A DNA stretch of 64,000 nt from Ferribacterium limneticum. GTDB taxonomy: Bacteria > Pseudomonadota > Gammaproteobacteria > Burkholderiales > Rhodocyclaceae. Below the pieces are notes generated by a model. It did no database searches, was not told where the DNA came from, and saw nothing but the letters and a program-made list of their open reading frames with translations. Where the stretch lies: assembly GCF_020510625.1 (NCBI RefSeq), contig NZ_CP075191.1, positions 1,092,001-1,156,000 of the forward strand, given 5' to 3'. The position numbers and the translations under genes were made by a program. Below, in pieces: positions 33,259-43,951 of this stretch. The stretch's first letter is position 1, and the number at the start of each line of letters is the position of its first letter.

Positions 33259-34482
33259 TCAGAACAGCTCGATTTCACCATCGCTGCTCGACTTGGCATG
33301 GCTGGCGGCATTGCTCGACTGGAGCGCATCGCCCTTGACGTGAGAGTTGACCAGCAACTCGACCAGCTTCTGGCTGCGTTTGCGGAAGCGCTGCAGGCCA
33401 TCGGATTCGTTGTCGTGCTGCAGGGCGAGGAAGGCATGCATGTATTCGCCGACATTGACGGTACGCTGACTGATGCGCCCCATCATCTGCGTCACGATGT
33501 CTTCGAACTGCATGGCCATGACGCCTTCCTGCGTCAGGTTGTGCATCTGCTCGGTCACCGCGGTGATGTGATCGGAGTGTTCGCGCGCCTTGCTGGTCAG
33601 TTCCAGCAGTTCGCTGCCCAAGTCGTGCAGGGTGGTGCGGGATTTCTCGGCGATGCTCATGTCGATGTTGGTTGCATCGGCGATCCGGACGCCCACTTCC
33701 TGCAGCGACTTGAGAATGTCGCTCAGGCCGTGGCGGATATCGACATTGAATTCCCCGGTACGGGCAGCCAGATTGCGCACTTCATCGGCTACCACAGCGA
33801 AGCCGCGGCCAGCTTCGCCGGCCCGTGCGGCTTCGATGGCGGCGTTGAGGGCCAGCAGGTCGGTCTGCTTGGTAATGCCGGCGATGTCGTTGAGCGAGCC
33901 GGTGATGTGCTTCACCTGGTTCTGCATCTGATCGAAACTGCTGGCGATGCCCTGGCTGGTCGTTTGCAGTTGGGTCATCTTGCTGACGAATTCGGCAATC
34001 AGCGAATTGGTTTCATCGAAGAAACGTTGCAGGCTGACCTGCGAGTTTGCCTGGCTGTTATTCGAGTCGGTCATTTTCAGCATCTGATCGATCAGCGAGC
34101 GCAGCACTTGACGTTGGTCGGATGACTGCGATTCGAGACCGGTCAGGCTGCCGGAAATCTTGTTGACCGAAGCGCGGATGACCTCCTGCGCCTCCTGCAT
34201 GTCTCTTTCCAGCGAGGTGAATTGCAACTCGGCATGCGCCATGGCCTCGTTGGAGAGCACATGGTATTCGGACATGACGTCGTTCAGCTCGTGAAAATGC
34301 TTCTGCTGGTGTGCTTTCCAGCGTTTCCGTTCACGGAATGAAAACAGGATGGCAGCAACGACAAGCCCGGCCAGCAGCAGGAAAAAGTGTGCCGAGAGCG
34401 GACCGCTGACCGCTGACCAGACCCATAGCAGGAGGCATGTAACTGCTGTAAGCCAGATCAGCAGGTCGTCGATTCTTTTCAT
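33259..34482 (-). CDS. Methyl-accepting chemotaxis protein without a sensor domain
   Basis: 407 residues from the ATG at 34482; a TTG at 34503 is in frame. Two adjoining transmembrane helices (about 8-50) leave almost no periplasmic loop, so sensing is probably internal or through membrane state. The signalling hairpin tip is [17 protein letters not shown] near residue 220. There is no C-terminal CheR-binding pentapeptide. The preceding text ([18 protein letters not shown]) lacks a clear HAMP domain. Confidence 0.85.
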   Translation of the reverse strand: MKRIDDLLIWLTAVTCLLLWVWSAVSGPLSAHFFLLLAGLVVAAILFSFRERKRWKAHQQKHFHELNDVMSEYHVLSNEAMAHAELQFTSLERDMQEAQEVIRASVNKISGSLTGLESQSSDQRQVLRSLIDQMLKMTDSNNSQANSQVSLQRFFDETNSLIAEFVSKMTQLQTTSQGIASSFDQMQNQVKHITGSLNDIAGITKQTDLLALNAAIEAARAGEAGRGFAVVADEVRNLAARTGEFNVDIRHGLSDILKSLQEVGVRIADATNIDMSIAEKSRTTLHDLGSELLELTSKAREHSDHITAVTEQMHNLTQEGVMAMQFEDIVTQMMGRISQRTVNVGEYMHAFLALQHDNESDGLQRFRKRSQKLVELLVNSHVKGDALQSSNAASHAKSSSDGEIELF

Positions 34483-34555
34483 TGGCAGGGCCTTGGATTG
34501 CAATAACGGCCGATTGTAAGGTTTCTGATATTTTTGGTATAGCTAAAGAAGCCGC

Positions 34556-35926
34556 TCACCCCATCGACTTGAGGTTCTGGATGATCTCGCCGGCCATGGG
34601 CTGGGCATCGCCATAGAGCATGCGGCAGTTGTCGGTATAGAACAGGGCATTCTCTACTCCGGAGTAACCGGTGCCCTTGCCGCGCTTGATCACGATGACG
34701 TTCTGCGCCATGTCGGCATTCAGGATCGGCATGCCGTAGATCGGGCTGGACTTGTCGGTGCGGGCGCTCGGATTGACCACGTCGTTCGCCCCGATGATCA
34801 ATGCCACATCGGCCTGGCCGAATTCGCCGTTGATTTCCTCCAGATCGAAGATCTTGTCGTAAGGCACCCCGGCTTCGGCCAGCAGTACGTTCATGTGGCC
34901 GGGCATGCGGCCGGCCACCGGGTGGATGGCAAACTTCACCTCGACCCCGACTTCCTCGAGCATCTCGGTCATCTCCCACACTTTGTGCTGGGCATGGGCT
35001 ACGGCCATGCCGTAGCCCGGCACGATGATGACCTTGGAGGCGTAACGCATCATTGCGGCTGCATCGAGGGCAGAGAGTTCCTTCATCGTGCCGCTGATCG
35101 CTTCGCCACTGGAGGCGGCAACCATCGGCGTGAAGAGGATGTTCGAGATCGGCCGGTTCATCGCCTTGGCCATCAGCTGGGTGAGCAGCGTGCCTGCCGC
35201 ACCTACCACAATACCGGCGATGATCAGGGCCGGATTGCCGAGGACGTAGCCTTCGAAACCAACAGCCAGACCCGTGAAGGCATTGAACAGCGAGATCACC
35301 ACTGGCATGTCGGCCCCGCCGATCGGCAGGGTGACGATCAGGCCGAGGATCAGCGAGATGGCGAAGAAGAAGTAGATCAGTTCCGGCTGGGCCGGGGCCA
35401 TCACCACCATGGCGATACCGAGACCGATGGCGTTGAGGGCGAGGATCACATTGATTGCATTCTGGGCCGGCAGACGAATGGCTTTCTTCAGCACCCCTTG
35501 CAGTTTCGCCCAGGCGACACAGGAGCCGGTGAAGGAGACAGCACCGATCAGCGCACCGATGACAGCCAGAACGGTGGTCACGGTGCTGTGCACATCCCCG
35601 CGGGCGAACTCGATGGCGGCAATCGCGGCGGCAGCCCCACCGCCCATGCCGTTGTAGATGGCGACCATCTGCGGCATGTCGGTCATCTTGACCTTCTGGC
35701 CGGAGATCCAGGCAGCGGCACCCCCCAGGCCGAGGGCAGCGACCATCAGGGCAATGTTCTTCAGGCCGGGCACCAGGAAGGTGCCGGCGATGGCGATCAG
35801 CATGCCGTAACCGGCGATGACGATGCCCTTGCGGGCGCTGGCCGGGGAGCTCATGCCCTTGAGGCCGAAAATGAACAGGGCGGCGCCGAGGAACCAGGCG
35901 CCCTGGACGTAAATGGGGAGCGTCAT
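34556..35926 (-). CDS. pntB: NAD(P) transhydrogenase subunit beta
   Basis: 456 residues from the ATG at 35926. About eight transmembrane helices, then the NADP-binding domain III with VPGYGMAVAHAQ, ALIIGANDVVNP and MPILNADMA. It couples proton entry to reduction of NADP by NADH. It begins 2 nt after the pntA2 stop and is the last gene of the operon. Confidence 0.95.
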   Translation of the reverse strand: MTLPIYVQGAWFLGAALFIFGLKGMSSPASARKGIVIAGYGMLIAIAGTFLVPGLKNIALMVAALGLGGAAAWISGQKVKMTDMPQMVAIYNGMGGGAAAAIAAIEFARGDVHSTVTTVLAVIGALIGAVSFTGSCVAWAKLQGVLKKAIRLPAQNAINVILALNAIGLGIAMVVMAPAQPELIYFFFAISLILGLIVTLPIGGADMPVVISLFNAFTGLAVGFEGYVLGNPALIIAGIVVGAAGTLLTQLMAKAMNRPISNILFTPMVAASSGEAISGTMKELSALDAAAMMRYASKVIIVPGYGMAVAHAQHKVWEMTEMLEEVGVEVKFAIHPVAGRMPGHMNVLLAEAGVPYDKIFDLEEINGEFGQADVALIIGANDVVNPSARTDKSSPIYGMPILNADMAQNVIVIKRGKGTGYSGVENALFYTDNCRMLYGDAQPMAGEIIQNLKSMG

Positions 35927-35928
35927 GG

Positions 35929-36210
35929 TTAGCTTTCTTTCTTCTTGAACATGGCGAGCATGCGTTCGGTCACGACGTAACCGCCGGCCGCATTGGCGGC
36001 GCCGAGGGCAACGGCGAAGAAGCCGATGGCTTGTTCGACGACGGTGTCGGCATTCCCCAGTGCGATCATGGCGCCGACGACGACAACGCCGTGGATGAAG
36101 TTGGAGCCGGACATCAGCGGCGTGTGCAGGATAACCGGCACCTTGGCGATGATCTCGTAGCCTGTGAAGGCGGCGAGCATGAAGATGTACAACGCGAGCA
36201 GGCCATCCAT
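35929..36210 (-). CDS. pntA2: NAD(P) transhydrogenase subunit alpha part 2 (membrane segment)
   Basis: 93 residues with three transmembrane helices (LYIFMLAAFTGYEII, NFIHGVVVVGAMIAL, then a third). In enterobacteria this is fused to the NAD domain; here it is separate, as in Rhodospirillum. It overlaps the pntA1 stop by one base. Confidence 0.93.
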   Translation of the reverse strand: MDGLLALYIFMLAAFTGYEIIAKVPVILHTPLMSGSNFIHGVVVVGAMIALGNADTVVEQAIGFFAVALGAANAAGGYVVTERMLAMFKKKES

Positions 36211-37337
36211 CAGTTTTCTCCCAGAACTTGTTTGACCACCGGATGCACGGTGGCGCCATCACGGCACAGCACGGTGCCGGCCAGCACTTCGTCGCTCCAG
36301 TCGAACTGTAGGCTGCCGTCCTTGATCCACGGCGACAGGAAGTTGTAGAGATTCTTGGCGTAGAGCTCGGAGGCGTGGGTCGGCATGCGGGAGGGAAGAT
36401 TCAAGGGGCCGTGGATGTTCACGTCGTTGGCGATGACGTGTTCGCCCGGCTGGGTCAGTTCACAGTTGCCACCGGATTCGGCGGCCATGTCGACGATGAT
36501 GGCGCCGTATTTCATGCGGCCGACCATTTCGCGGGTGATGATGACCGGGGCCTTCTTGCCCGGGATGGCAGCAGTGGTGATGACGACATCGGACATGGCA
36601 ATCACTTTGGTCAGCTTCTCGACCTGCGCCGCTTTCTCTTCGGCGGTCAGTTCGCGGGCATAGCCGCCGGTGCCATCGGCAGAAACACCGGTGTCGACGA
36701 ACTTGGCGCCGAGCGATTCGATCTGTTCCTTGGCGGCGGCGCGCACATCATAGGCTTCGACCATGGCACCCAAGCGCTTGCAGGTGGCGATGGCTTGCAG
36801 GCCGGCGACGCCGGCACCGATGACGAGGACACGGGCCGGCCTGATCGTCCCGGCGGCGGTGGTGAGCATCGGGAAGAATTTGGTGCAGCGGGCGGCGGCG
36901 ATCAGGCCGCACTGGTAGCCGGCGCAGGCGCCTTGGCTGGACAGGGCATCCATGCTCTGGGCGCGCGAGATGCGGGGGAGCAGTTCCAGCGAGAAGGCGG
37001 TGATCTTCCTGGCGTTCAGTGCGGCCAGGCGTTCCTTCGACTCGAAGGGCTTGAGCAGGCCGATCAACACCGAGCCTTCGGGCAGGGCTGCGATCTCGCC
37101 GAGGCTCGGCGGGGTGACGCGGAGGATCAGGTTGGCTTGGCCGTAGGCTTCGATCGGGCCGGGCTGGAACTCGACATCGGTGTAATCCGAATCGAGAAAG
37201 TGGGCTTGGATGCCGGAACTTTGCTCCATGCGTAGTCGGGCGCCGAGGGCGGCAAATTTCTTGGCTGTCTCGGGAGAGAGCGCGGTGCGGCTTTCGCCAT
37301 CCGCGCTTTCGCGAGCAACCGCCAGGGTCAGCGGCAT
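36210..37337 (-). CDS. pntA1: NAD(P) transhydrogenase subunit alpha part 1 (NAD-binding)
   Basis: 375 residues, soluble, of the alanine dehydrogenase/PNT fold: ESRTALSPETAKKF at the start, VLVIGAGVAGLQAIATCKRL (NAD Rossmann motif) near residue 170, and AAESGGNCELT. It is the first gene of pntA1-pntA2-pntB. A symmetric element lies 50-70 nt upstream of the start. Confidence 0.95.
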   Translation of the reverse strand: MPLTLAVARESADGESRTALSPETAKKFAALGARLRMEQSSGIQAHFLDSDYTDVEFQPGPIEAYGQANLILRVTPPSLGEIAALPEGSVLIGLLKPFESKERLAALNARKITAFSLELLPRISRAQSMDALSSQGACAGYQCGLIAAARCTKFFPMLTTAAGTIRPARVLVIGAGVAGLQAIATCKRLGAMVEAYDVRAAAKEQIESLGAKFVDTGVSADGTGGYARELTAEEKAAQVEKLTKVIAMSDVVITTAAIPGKKAPVIITREMVGRMKYGAIIVDMAAESGGNCELTQPGEHVIANDVNIHGPLNLPSRMPTHASELYAKNLYNFLSPWIKDGSLQFDWSDEVLAGTVLCRDGATVHPVVKQVLGEN

Positions 37338-37385
37338 TGAAGTTCTCCTTGAGGTTCTAATTTGAATACTTGGCGCATTGGTGCC

Positions 37386-37403
37386 GATCGATTGGTATCG
37401 ATC
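37386..37403. promoter_or_regulatory. Inverted repeat upstream of pntA1
   Basis: GATCGAT-TGGT-ATCGATC, a perfect 7-bp dyad with 4-bp spacer, centred about 57 nt before the pntA1 start. The geometry (5-4-5) resembles CRP/FNR-family sites but the half-site is TCGAT, not TTGAT. Confidence 0.45.
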
Positions 37404-37492
37404 ACTGTTGTATTAATGCATTTGCGCGAAAGATAAGTGATTTGTTATGACGTGAGTAGTCAGAGTTTCTGACCGCCTTATTCAGCAATGCC

Positions 37493-39277
37493 TTAACTAT
37501 TGCCCTCTACGATGGGCGCCGGGGCATTGATGAAGCGCAGTTCCTGCGGGTAGGGGAAAAAGTCTTCGACGTGGCCGCTGCGGATTTTCTCCTGCGCGTC
37601 CTGCCAGAACCCGGGGCTCAGCAAATCCTTGTGGTGCTTGATGAAAATCTTGCGAACTTGCGGCGAGGTGAGCAGGAAGGTGGCGAATTCCTCCGGAAAG
37701 ACATCGCCCCGATTGACCGGATACCAGACCTCGCCCGACATCTCGGTCTCGAAATCCGGGGCCGGCGGGATCTTGCGGAAGTTGATGTCGGTCATGTATT
37801 CGATTTCGTCGTAGTCGTAGAAGACGACCCGGCCAAAACGGGTGACGCCGAAGTTCTTCCACAGCATGTCGCCCGGGAAGACGTTGGCCTGGGCCATTTC
37901 GCGGATGGCACTGCCGTATTCACGGATGACGTGTTCCAGTCCTTCGACATTGTTGGAGCGCTCCATCCGGTCTAAGTGAATGTTGAGCGGCTCCATGCGG
38001 CGCTCGATGTACAGGTGCTTGATGATCAACTGGTCGCCATCGACCTCGAAGCAACTGGGGGCAAGTTTTTGCAGTTCGGCCAGCACCTCGTCGTCGAAGC
38101 GCTTCAGCGGGAACATCACGTTGGAGAATTCCAGCGTATCGGCCATGCGCCCAACGCGGTCGACCTGCTTGACCATCATGAATTTCTTCTTGACAGTGGC
38201 ACGGTCCATGTCCTTGGAACTGCCGAAGACGTCCTTGATCAGCTTGAAAACGTAGGGGTAGGAGGGCAGCGTGAAGACCAGCATGACCAGGCCGCGGATG
38301 CCGGGGGCCATGATGAATTTGTCTTCCGAGTGATGCAGGTGATAAATAAAGTCGCGGAAGAACATGGTTTTGCCCTGTTTGCCGAGGCCGAGCATGATGT
38401 AAAGCTCGGAGCGCGGCTTGTTGGGCAGGATGGAGCGGAGGAACTGCACGTAACCGGACGGCACCTCCATGTCGACCATGAAATAGGCGCGTGACAGCGA
38501 AAAGAGCAGGCCGATCCGCCAGGCATCGAGCAGGATGGTGTCGAGATAGAGCTTGCCGTCCTCGTTTTGCAGCACCGGAATGGTGAAGGGGTATTCGGTG
38601 GCGCCGTTGATCGCCTTGCCGATGATGTAGGCGGCCTTGTTGCGATAGAAGGCCGAGCCGAGCACCTGAATCTGGAAATTGACTTCGCGCCGGGGCATGC
38701 CGTTCAGGAAGCGGTGGACGGCCTGGTAAACATGCTCGATGTCGCGCTCCAGATCGACAAACGACCGGTGCCAGTCGAAATCCCCGACGATCTTGCGAAT
38801 CGCGCCGCGCAGGCCGTCTTCCTTGGCGTAATAACTGCGGTAAGTCTGGGTGTCGTCGCCTTCGATGTTTTCCGTGGAAATGCTCGGGCGAACGAAGATG
38901 AAATCGTTGTGGAAATAGTTACGGTGCAGGATCTTGGTCGTCACCGAGTTGAAGAAGGTCTCGGCCAGTTCGGGCTGCTTGTGGTTGAGCAGCAGGCCGA
39001 TGTAGAGCAGTTTGACCTGCTGCCAGGTGGTGTCGTCGATGGAGGCTGCATCGAACTCGTTGCGCAGGCGCTCGACGCATTCGTCGACCCGGTCGTCGTA
39101 GAAGCGGATGCGTTCCTTGACCGCCTTGTGCACACCCAGCCAGTCGGCCTGTTCAAAGCGCGTTTTTGCTTCGCGGCTGGTCTGGCGGAACAGGGTGTAG
39201 TGCTTGTTGAAGCCCTGGATCATGGCCAGGGCGATCTGGTGTGCGTTGGTGCCGTAGAGGCCGACGGATATTTTCAT
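37493..39277 (-). CDS. aceK: Isocitrate dehydrogenase kinase/phosphatase
   Basis: 594 residues, full length. Family blocks include MMVKQVDRVGRMADTLEFSN, the GLGKQGKTMFFRDF stretch, the ATP-site region FIMAPGIRGLVMLVF and the DMLWKNFGVTRFGRVVFYDYDEI motif. It phosphorylates a serine of homodimeric isocitrate dehydrogenase to divert carbon to the glyoxylate shunt, and reverses this. It is divergent from a monomeric isocitrate dehydrogenase; the likely substrate is encoded at 41940. No aceA or aceB adjoins it. Confidence 0.95.
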   Translation of the reverse strand: MKISVGLYGTNAHQIALAMIQGFNKHYTLFRQTSREAKTRFEQADWLGVHKAVKERIRFYDDRVDECVERLRNEFDAASIDDTTWQQVKLLYIGLLLNHKQPELAETFFNSVTTKILHRNYFHNDFIFVRPSISTENIEGDDTQTYRSYYAKEDGLRGAIRKIVGDFDWHRSFVDLERDIEHVYQAVHRFLNGMPRREVNFQIQVLGSAFYRNKAAYIIGKAINGATEYPFTIPVLQNEDGKLYLDTILLDAWRIGLLFSLSRAYFMVDMEVPSGYVQFLRSILPNKPRSELYIMLGLGKQGKTMFFRDFIYHLHHSEDKFIMAPGIRGLVMLVFTLPSYPYVFKLIKDVFGSSKDMDRATVKKKFMMVKQVDRVGRMADTLEFSNVMFPLKRFDDEVLAELQKLAPSCFEVDGDQLIIKHLYIERRMEPLNIHLDRMERSNNVEGLEHVIREYGSAIREMAQANVFPGDMLWKNFGVTRFGRVVFYDYDEIEYMTDINFRKIPPAPDFETEMSGEVWYPVNRGDVFPEEFATFLLTSPQVRKIFIKHHKDLLSPGFWQDAQEKIRSGHVEDFFPYPQELRFINAPAPIVEGNS

Positions 39278-39376
39278 GGTCGAAAAAGCCTGAGTTCAGC
39301 GCCAAATATTAGCACCAGCGTAAAGCGCCGATGTGACTGAATTTGCAGCGAAATCGCAATGTGAAAAGGCATTTCG

Positions 39377-39405
39377 TTGACTGAGATGAAACGGGGGTTG
39401 ATACT
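39377..39405 (+). promoter_or_regulatory. Candidate promoter of the monomeric isocitrate dehydrogenase gene
   Basis: TTGACT (39377-39382), 17 bp, GATACT (39400-39405). It leaves a leader of about 80 nt containing two short hairpins. Confidence 0.45.
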
Positions 39406-39493
39406 CTTGCTGTTTTGCTTCAGCAAACCGGTTCACAAAGGGCCGAGCTTTACCCTCGGCTCCAAAAATTCAATCCAACGCAAGGGGATATTC

Positions 39494-41731
39494 ATGGCTG
39501 GTGGAAAGTCGAAAATCATTTACACGCTGACCGATGAGGCGCCGCTGCTGGCGACTTGTGCATTTTTGCCGATCATCCGCACCTTCACCGGTCCGGCCGG
39601 TATCGAGATCGAAAAGGCCGACATCTCCGTGTCCGCCCGTGTTCTCTCTGAATTCTCCGATTTCCTGAAAGACGAGCAGAAGGTCCCCAATACGCTGGGC
39701 GAACTGGGCAAGAAGTGCCTGCTGCCGGAAACCAACATCATCAAGCTGCCGAACATTTCTGCTTCTGTTGCGCAGCTCAAGGCCTGTGTCAAGGAACTGC
39801 AGGAAAAGGGCTACGCCATTCCCGATTACCCGGAAACTGCCGATACCGAAGAAGCCAAGGCGCTCAAGGCCCGTTTCGGCAAGTGTATTGGTTCGGCCGT
39901 CAATCCGGTGCTGCGCGAAGGCAACTCCGACCGCCGCGCGCCGGGCGCCGTCAAGAATTACGCCAAAAAGCGCCCGCACTCGATGGGCGAATGGAAGCAG
40001 TGGTCGCAGACCCACGTTTCCCACATGGAACACGGTGACTTCTACCATGGCGAAAAGTCGCTGACCCTGGACAAGGCACGCGAAGTCCGCATGGAACTGA
40101 TCGCCAAGGGCGGCAAGACCACCGTGCTGAAGCCGAAGCTGTCGCTGCTCGCAGGCGAGATCATCGATTCGATGTTCATGAGCAAGAAGGCGCTGTGCGA
40201 CTTCTACGAAGCCCAGCTCGAAGACTGCCGCGAATCAGGCATCCTGTTCTCGCTGCACGTCAAGGCGACGATGATGAAGGTCTCGCACCCGATCGTTTTC
40301 GGCCACTGCGTCAAGATCTACTACAAGGACGCCTTCGAGAAGCACGGCAAGACCTTCGATGAACTGGGCATCAATGTCAATAACGGCATGGTCGATCTGT
40401 ACGAGAAGATCAAGCAGTTGCCAGAATCGAAGCGCGACGAAATCATCCGTGACCTGCACGCCTGTCAGGAACACCGTCCGCGCCTGGCCATGGTCGACTC
40501 GGCCAAGGGCATCACCAATTTCCACTCGCCGAACGACATCATCGTCGACGCTTCCATGCCGGCCATGATCCGCCAAGGCGGCAAGATGTGGGGCGCTGAC
40601 GGCAAGCAGTACGACAGCAAGTGCGTCATGCCGGAATCGACCTTTGCCCGCATCTATCAGGAGATGATCAATTTCGTCAAATGGCATGGCAACTTCGATC
40701 CGAAGACCATGGGCACCGTGCCGAACGTTGGTCTGATGGCCCAGCAGGCCGAGGAATACGGCTCGCACGACAAGACCTTCGAAATCACTGAAGACGGCAT
40801 CGCCAATATCGTCGATAACGCCACCGGCGAAGTCCTGCTGACGCAAAACGTTGAAGCCGGCGACATCTGGCGTGCCTGCCAGGTCAAGGACGCGCCGATC
40901 CGCGACTGGGTCAAGCTGGCTGTCACCCGTGCCCGCAATTCCAACACGCCGGCCGTCTTCTGGCTGGACCCGTACCGCCCGCACGAAAAGGAACTGATCA
41001 AGAAGGTCGAAACCTACCTGAAGGATCACGACACCAGCGGCCTGGAAATCCACATCATGTCGCAGGTTCGCGCCATGCGCTTCACGCTGGAACGCGTCGC
41101 CCGCGGCCTCGACACCATCTCGGTGACCGGCAACATCCTGCGCGACTACCTGACCGACCTGTTCCCGATCATGGAACTGGGCACCTCGGCCAAGATGCTG
41201 TCCATCGTCCCGCTGATGAATGGCGGCGGCATGTACGAAACCGGTGCCGGCGGTTCGGCCCCGAAGCACGTCCAGCAGCTGACCCAGGAAAACCACCTGC
41301 GCTGGGATTCGCTCGGCGAGTTCCTGGCCCTGGCCGTCTCCCTGGAAGAGCAGGGCATCAAGGATGGCAACAAGCGCGCCATTCTGCTGGCCAAGACCCT
41401 GGATGCCGCCACCGGCAAACTGCTCGACAACAACAAGTCGCCATCGCCGAAGACCGGTGAACTCGACAACCGCGGTTCGCAGTTCTACCTCGCCATGTAC
41501 TGGGCGCAGGAACTGGCAGCGCAGACCGAGGACAAGGAACTGGCGACCCACTTTGCCAAGCTGGCCAAGACCCTGACCGACAACGAGGCACAGATCATCG
41601 CCGAACTGAAATCGGTGCAAGGTCGTCCGGTCGATATCGGTGGCTACTACAAGGCCGATGCCGAGAAGTGCAAGGCCGTCATGCGTCCGAGCCCGACGTT
41701 GAATGCCGCACTGAAGGCCGCCCGCGCCTAA
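39494..41731 (+). CDS. icd2: Monomeric NADP-dependent isocitrate dehydrogenase (IDH-II type)
   Basis: 745 residues from the ATG at 39494 (AAGGGG upstream); the frame is open from 39377. Length and sequence fit the monomeric class: [10 protein letters not shown] near the N-terminus, [63 protein letters not shown]. It converts isocitrate to 2-oxoglutarate with NADP. It lacks the AceK target loop of the dimeric enzyme, so it should escape AceK control. A terminator follows. Confidence 0.93.
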   Translation: MAGGKSKIIYTLTDEAPLLATCAFLPIIRTFTGPAGIEIEKADISVSARVLSEFSDFLKDEQKVPNTLGELGKKCLLPETNIIKLPNISASVAQLKACVKELQEKGYAIPDYPETADTEEAKALKARFGKCIGSAVNPVLREGNSDRRAPGAVKNYAKKRPHSMGEWKQWSQTHVSHMEHGDFYHGEKSLTLDKAREVRMELIAKGGKTTVLKPKLSLLAGEIIDSMFMSKKALCDFYEAQLEDCRESGILFSLHVKATMMKVSHPIVFGHCVKIYYKDAFEKHGKTFDELGINVNNGMVDLYEKIKQLPESKRDEIIRDLHACQEHRPRLAMVDSAKGITNFHSPNDIIVDASMPAMIRQGGKMWGADGKQYDSKCVMPESTFARIYQEMINFVKWHGNFDPKTMGTVPNVGLMAQQAEEYGSHDKTFEITEDGIANIVDNATGEVLLTQNVEAGDIWRACQVKDAPIRDWVKLAVTRARNSNTPAVFWLDPYRPHEKELIKKVETYLKDHDTSGLEIHIMSQVRAMRFTLERVARGLDTISVTGNILRDYLTDLFPIMELGTSAKMLSIVPLMNGGGMYETGAGGSAPKHVQQLTQENHLRWDSLGEFLALAVSLEEQGIKDGNKRAILLAKTLDAATGKLLDNNKSPSPKTGELDNRGSQFYLAMYWAQELAAQTEDKELATHFAKLAKTLTDNEAQIIAELKSVQGRPVDIGGYYKADAEKCKAVMRPSPTLNAALKAARA

Positions 41732-41747
41732 GTCGCAAACGTCTCCG

Positions 41748-41790
41748 AACAGCCCGGCGAACCCTCTGGTTCCCCGGGCTGTTTTCTTTG
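41748..41790 (+). terminator. Intrinsic terminator of the monomeric IDH gene
   Basis: AACAGCCCGG (41748-41757) pairs with CCGGGCTGTT (41774-41783), with an inner GAACC/GGTTC pairing, followed by TTCTTT. Confidence 0.8.
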
Positions 41791-41939
41791 GTACTAGACA
41801 AAAGAGAGGTGGCTGACATCGGCGCTGCTTTTGCCGCATAATCGAAAGCAATGCCGGCCTCAGGAGACAATCTGTCCGGTGCCCCGTCGCGGGGAAATTC
41901 GACTCTCGAAGTCGTCCGATAACAACGCATGGAGTGAAT

Positions 41940-43181
41940 ATGACTTCTCACATCAAGGTTCCGCAAGGTGGCTCGAAAATCGTTCCGGGGCAGGCGATTC
42001 CGGATAACCCGATCATTCCGTTCATTGAAGGTGACGGTATCGGCATCGACATCACGCCGGTGATGATCAAGGTCATCGATGCGGCGGTCGACAAGGCTTA
42101 TGGCGGCAAGAAGAAGATCCACTGGATGGAGGTTTATGCCGGCGAAAAATCCACCCGTCTGTATGGTCCGGACGAATGGCTGCCCAAGGAAACCTTCGAT
42201 GCGCTGAAGGAATACTCCGTCTCCATCAAGGGGCCGATGACGACGCCGGTCGGCGGCGGCATCCGTTCCCTGAACGTGGCCCTGCGCCAGGAACTGGATC
42301 TCTACCAGTGCGTCCGGCCGGTGCAGTATTTCAAGGGTGTGCCATCGCCCTTGAAGCATCCGGAATTGGTCAACATGGTCATCTTCCGTGAGAACACTGA
42401 AGACATCTATGCCGGTATCGAGTGGGCTTGCGGCTCCGAGGGCGTCAAGAAAGTCGTCAAGTTCCTGCAGGAAGAAATGGGCGTCAAGAAGATCCGTTTC
42501 CCGGAATCCTCAGGCATCGGTATCAAGCCGATTTCCGTCGAAGGCACGTCGCGCCTGGTTCGCGCTGCGATCAAGTACGCCATCGAAAATGATCGCAAGT
42601 CGGTGACCATCGTGCACAAGGGCAACATCATGAAATTCACGGAAGGCCTGTTCCGTGACACCTGCTACAAGCTGGCCCAGGACGAGTTCGGGGCTGAATT
42701 GATCGACGGCGGCCCGTGGTGCAAGGTCAAGAATCCCAAGACCGGGCGCGAGATCATCATCAAGGATTCCATTGCCGACGCCTTCCTGCAGCAGATCCTG
42801 TTGCGTCCGGCCGAATACGACGTGATCGCCACCACCAACCTGAACGGCGACTATATCTCCGACGCACTGGCGGCCCAGGTCGGCGGCATCGGCATCGCGC
42901 CGGGGGCCAACATCTCCGACCAGTACGCCTGCTTCGAAGCCACCCACGGGACCGCACCGAAGTACGCCGGTCTGGACAAGGTGAATCCGGGCTCGCTGAT
43001 CCTCTCGGCCGAAATGATGCTGCGCCATCTCGGCTGGATCGAAGCTGCCAATCTGGTGGTCAAGGCCATGGAAGCGGCCATTGGCGACAAACAGGTGACC
43101 TATGACTTCGCCCGCCTGATGGAAGGCGCCAACGAATTGAGTTGCTCCGATTTTGGCGATGCCATGATCGCCCGCATGTAG
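41940..43181 (+). CDS. icd: Homodimeric NADP-dependent isocitrate dehydrogenase
   Basis: 413 residues from the ATG at 41940 with GGAG five bases upstream. [14 protein letters not shown] marks the N-terminus. The substrate-binding Ser and AceK phosphorylation site is in [13 protein letters not shown] (Ser110). [11 protein letters not shown], the NADP-site block [11 protein letters not shown] and [13 protein letters not shown] follow. It is the TCA-cycle enzyme regulated by AceK. Two small hairpins in the leader (41882-41915) may affect expression. Confidence 0.96.
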   Translation: MTSHIKVPQGGSKIVPGQAIPDNPIIPFIEGDGIGIDITPVMIKVIDAAVDKAYGGKKKIHWMEVYAGEKSTRLYGPDEWLPKETFDALKEYSVSIKGPMTTPVGGGIRSLNVALRQELDLYQCVRPVQYFKGVPSPLKHPELVNMVIFRENTEDIYAGIEWACGSEGVKKVVKFLQEEMGVKKIRFPESSGIGIKPISVEGTSRLVRAAIKYAIENDRKSVTIVHKGNIMKFTEGLFRDTCYKLAQDEFGAELIDGGPWCKVKNPKTGREIIIKDSIADAFLQQILLRPAEYDVIATTNLNGDYISDALAAQVGGIGIAPGANISDQYACFEATHGTAPKYAGLDKVNPGSLILSAEMMLRHLGWIEAANLVVKAMEAAIGDKQVTYDFARLMEGANELSCSDFGDAMIARM

Positions 43182-43206
43182 TCTCGCCGGGAGATTTCGC
43201 CTGAAT

Positions 43207-43237
43207 GAAGCCCCCGCTTGGGGGCTTCTGTCTTTTG
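43207..43237 (+). terminator. Intrinsic terminator of icd
   Basis: A 9-bp stem GAAGCCCCC/GGGGGCTTC with GCTT loop (43207-43228), then TGTCTTTT. Confidence 0.85.
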
Positions 43238-43328
43238 GAGCCCCAACAGGCCAGGCGGAGGCGTATGCTGTTGCCAGCCAATTGGCCATGCAATCGCCGC
43301 CGTCAGGCGCGAACGAAAGGATAGTCTT

Positions 43329-43901
43329 GTGAGCCCTGCCAAAATTGAAGAACTCTTCGAACTCCTCCGCGCGGCTTGTGCCCGCCAGTTCCGCTTCAAT
43401 CCCCGGCGCGTCACCGCCGGCATGCGCTATGTCGGCAAGGAGGGGCATGGCAAGGACATGGTCCATGTTTTCCGTGATGCCTCGACGCATTCACAGATTG
43501 CCCTGGACAGCACCTTCGCCACCCTGCGCGAAAAGCATGGCGAAAAACCGCATTGGACCGAAGCGGAGAAAGCTCATTACCAGAATACCGACGCCGAGAT
43601 CGACGCCGAAATTGCTGCCAAACAGGCCGAACTCGAGTTCGTGCAAAATTCTGCGCTCTATCAGGACCACAAGGCCGAACTGCTGACGCACTACAAGGAC
43701 TGGCCCGGCTATGTCCCCGGCGTGACCAATCCGCGCGAAGCGGCTCGGCTGTTGATCACGGCGCTGGCCGAAGCCAAGGATGCTCGCTTTGTCGCTTTCG
43801 CCGAGCACCTGGGCTCGAACGATCCAGAGCATCTGGCCCATCTGCTGCTGTCGCCGTGTCACCTTGAAATCGAAGCCGCCAAGGCAGCCGCAGCGCCTTA
43901 A
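43329..43901 (+). CDS. Conserved-looking hypothetical protein
   Basis: 190 residues from the GTG at 43329, preceded by AAAGGA; the frame extends to 43218 but would include the icd terminator region. Soluble and mostly helical, with a charged middle part (AEIDAEIAAKQAELE). No family recognised. It lies 50 nt before the next small gene on the same strand, possibly one transcript. Confidence 0.65.
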   Translation: MSPAKIEELFELLRAACARQFRFNPRRVTAGMRYVGKEGHGKDMVHVFRDASTHSQIALDSTFATLREKHGEKPHWTEAEKAHYQNTDAEIDAEIAAKQAELEFVQNSALYQDHKAELLTHYKDWPGYVPGVTNPREAARLLITALAEAKDARFVAFAEHLGSNDPEHLAHLLLSPCHLEIEAAKAAAAP

Positions 43902-43951
43902 TCAGGCGCTACAGCAGGCGTCTGAACGTCGGCGGGAAGTACAATCCGGGG

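Noticed and set aside
34508..34540. TGTAAGG followed by an AT-rich stretch, resembling the ECF -35 box
   Set aside because: No GACTAAT at the right distance and no gene downstream on that strand.
40235..41851. 538-codon open frame on the minus strand
   Set aside because: Antisense to the monomeric isocitrate dehydrogenase gene; no family motifs and no ribosome site.
41882..41915. Hairpins CCCC-GTCG-CGGGG and CGACT-CTCGA-AGTCG before icd considered as a riboswitch
   Set aside because: Too small and simple for a known riboswitch class; noted only as leader structure.
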